Below, piece after piece: positions 5,464-5,529 of a stretch of DNA of 5,529 nucleotides. The notes under the pieces were generated by a model, which saw only the letters and a list, made by a program, of their open reading frames with translations, made no database searches and was not told the DNA's origin. How positions within the stretch are numbered: position 1 is the first letter of the stretch; each line of letters starts with the position of its first letter. Origin of the DNA: Treponema sp. UBA1233 (GTDB lineage: Bacteria; Spirochaetota; Spirochaetia; Treponematales; Treponemataceae). Where the stretch lies: contig DBWR01000039.1 in NCBI GenBank assembly GCA_002309305.1, positions 1 through 5,529 of the forward strand, read 5' to 3'. Made by a program: the position numbers and the translations under genes.

Positions 5464-5529
5464 TTATTCCCCCAGCTCAATCTTGCCGCGCTCGTCTACG
5501 GTTACGGTGTAGATTGTTGTGTCTTCGGC
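5464..5529 (-). CDS. 3' end of an unidentified minus-strand gene
   Basis: Entering from the right edge, one minus-strand frame is open for 21 codons and ends in TAA at 5466-5464, reading AEDTTIYTVTVDERGKIELGE. The alternating hydrophobic and polar residues suggest a beta-strand ending a domain. The other two minus frames are stopped within this stretch. The fragment is too short to name. No clear terminator follows; the palindrome array begins about 50 bases after the stop. Confidence 0.5.
   Translation of the reverse strand, partial: AEDTTIYTVTVDERGKIELGE

Noticed and set aside
5444..5512. Plus-strand 22-codon frame with GAGG upstream
   Set aside because: It is very short, has no recognisable content, and overlaps the better-supported minus-strand gene end.

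Overview
The window looks like a stretch of a bacterial chromosome with moderately low GC. Genes have clear Shine-Dalgarno sites and sigma70-type promoters, and two of the proteins look like lipoproteins. The lipoproteins with relaxed lipoboxes, together with the TPR and DUF4846 proteins, would fit a host-associated spirochaete such as a Treponema. That assignment is an inference from general style, not from a marker gene.

Layout. Positions 1-1156 are read on the minus strand. A promoter at 1128-1156 drives a small DUF2281-like antitoxin (855-1094), an overlapping MazF-family endoribonuclease toxin (527-868), and possibly the start of an iron-dependent alcohol dehydrogenase-like gene of the glycerol-1-phosphate dehydrogenase type (479 to beyond the left edge). 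An AT-rich divergent region separates these from the only well-supported plus-strand gene (1260-1724). That gene encodes a small predicted lipoprotein whose mature part resembles the I9 propeptide/inhibitor of subtilisin-like proteases, with no protease attached. It converges on a minus-strand pair: a TPR protein (3076-3939) and a DUF4846 lipoprotein (1770-3065), 10 bases apart, with their own promoter at 3982-4011. Upstream on the same strand are two unclassified membrane proteins (3995-4684 and 4718-5212) led by a strong extended -10 promoter at 5243-5271. The 3' end of another minus-strand gene enters at the right edge (5464-5529).

The most unusual element lies in the intergenic region upstream of the membrane-protein promoter. 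It is a phased array of palindromes, TGTCGA-N6-TCGACA, repeated every 32 bp: three full copies plus one with a degenerate arm, at 5299-5412. The 32-bp period is close to three DNA turns, so all copies would face the same side of the helix. This fits an operator or cooperative binding array acting on the promoter 28 bp away, which itself has a 6-bp inverted repeat between its -35 and -10. No dedicated regulator gene is visible in the window.

Working model (inference): the four minus-strand genes from 5212 to 1770 are a cell-envelope cluster read from two promoters, the second embedded in the last codons of a membrane gene. The toxin-antitoxin operon and the I9-like lipoprotein are independent neighbours.
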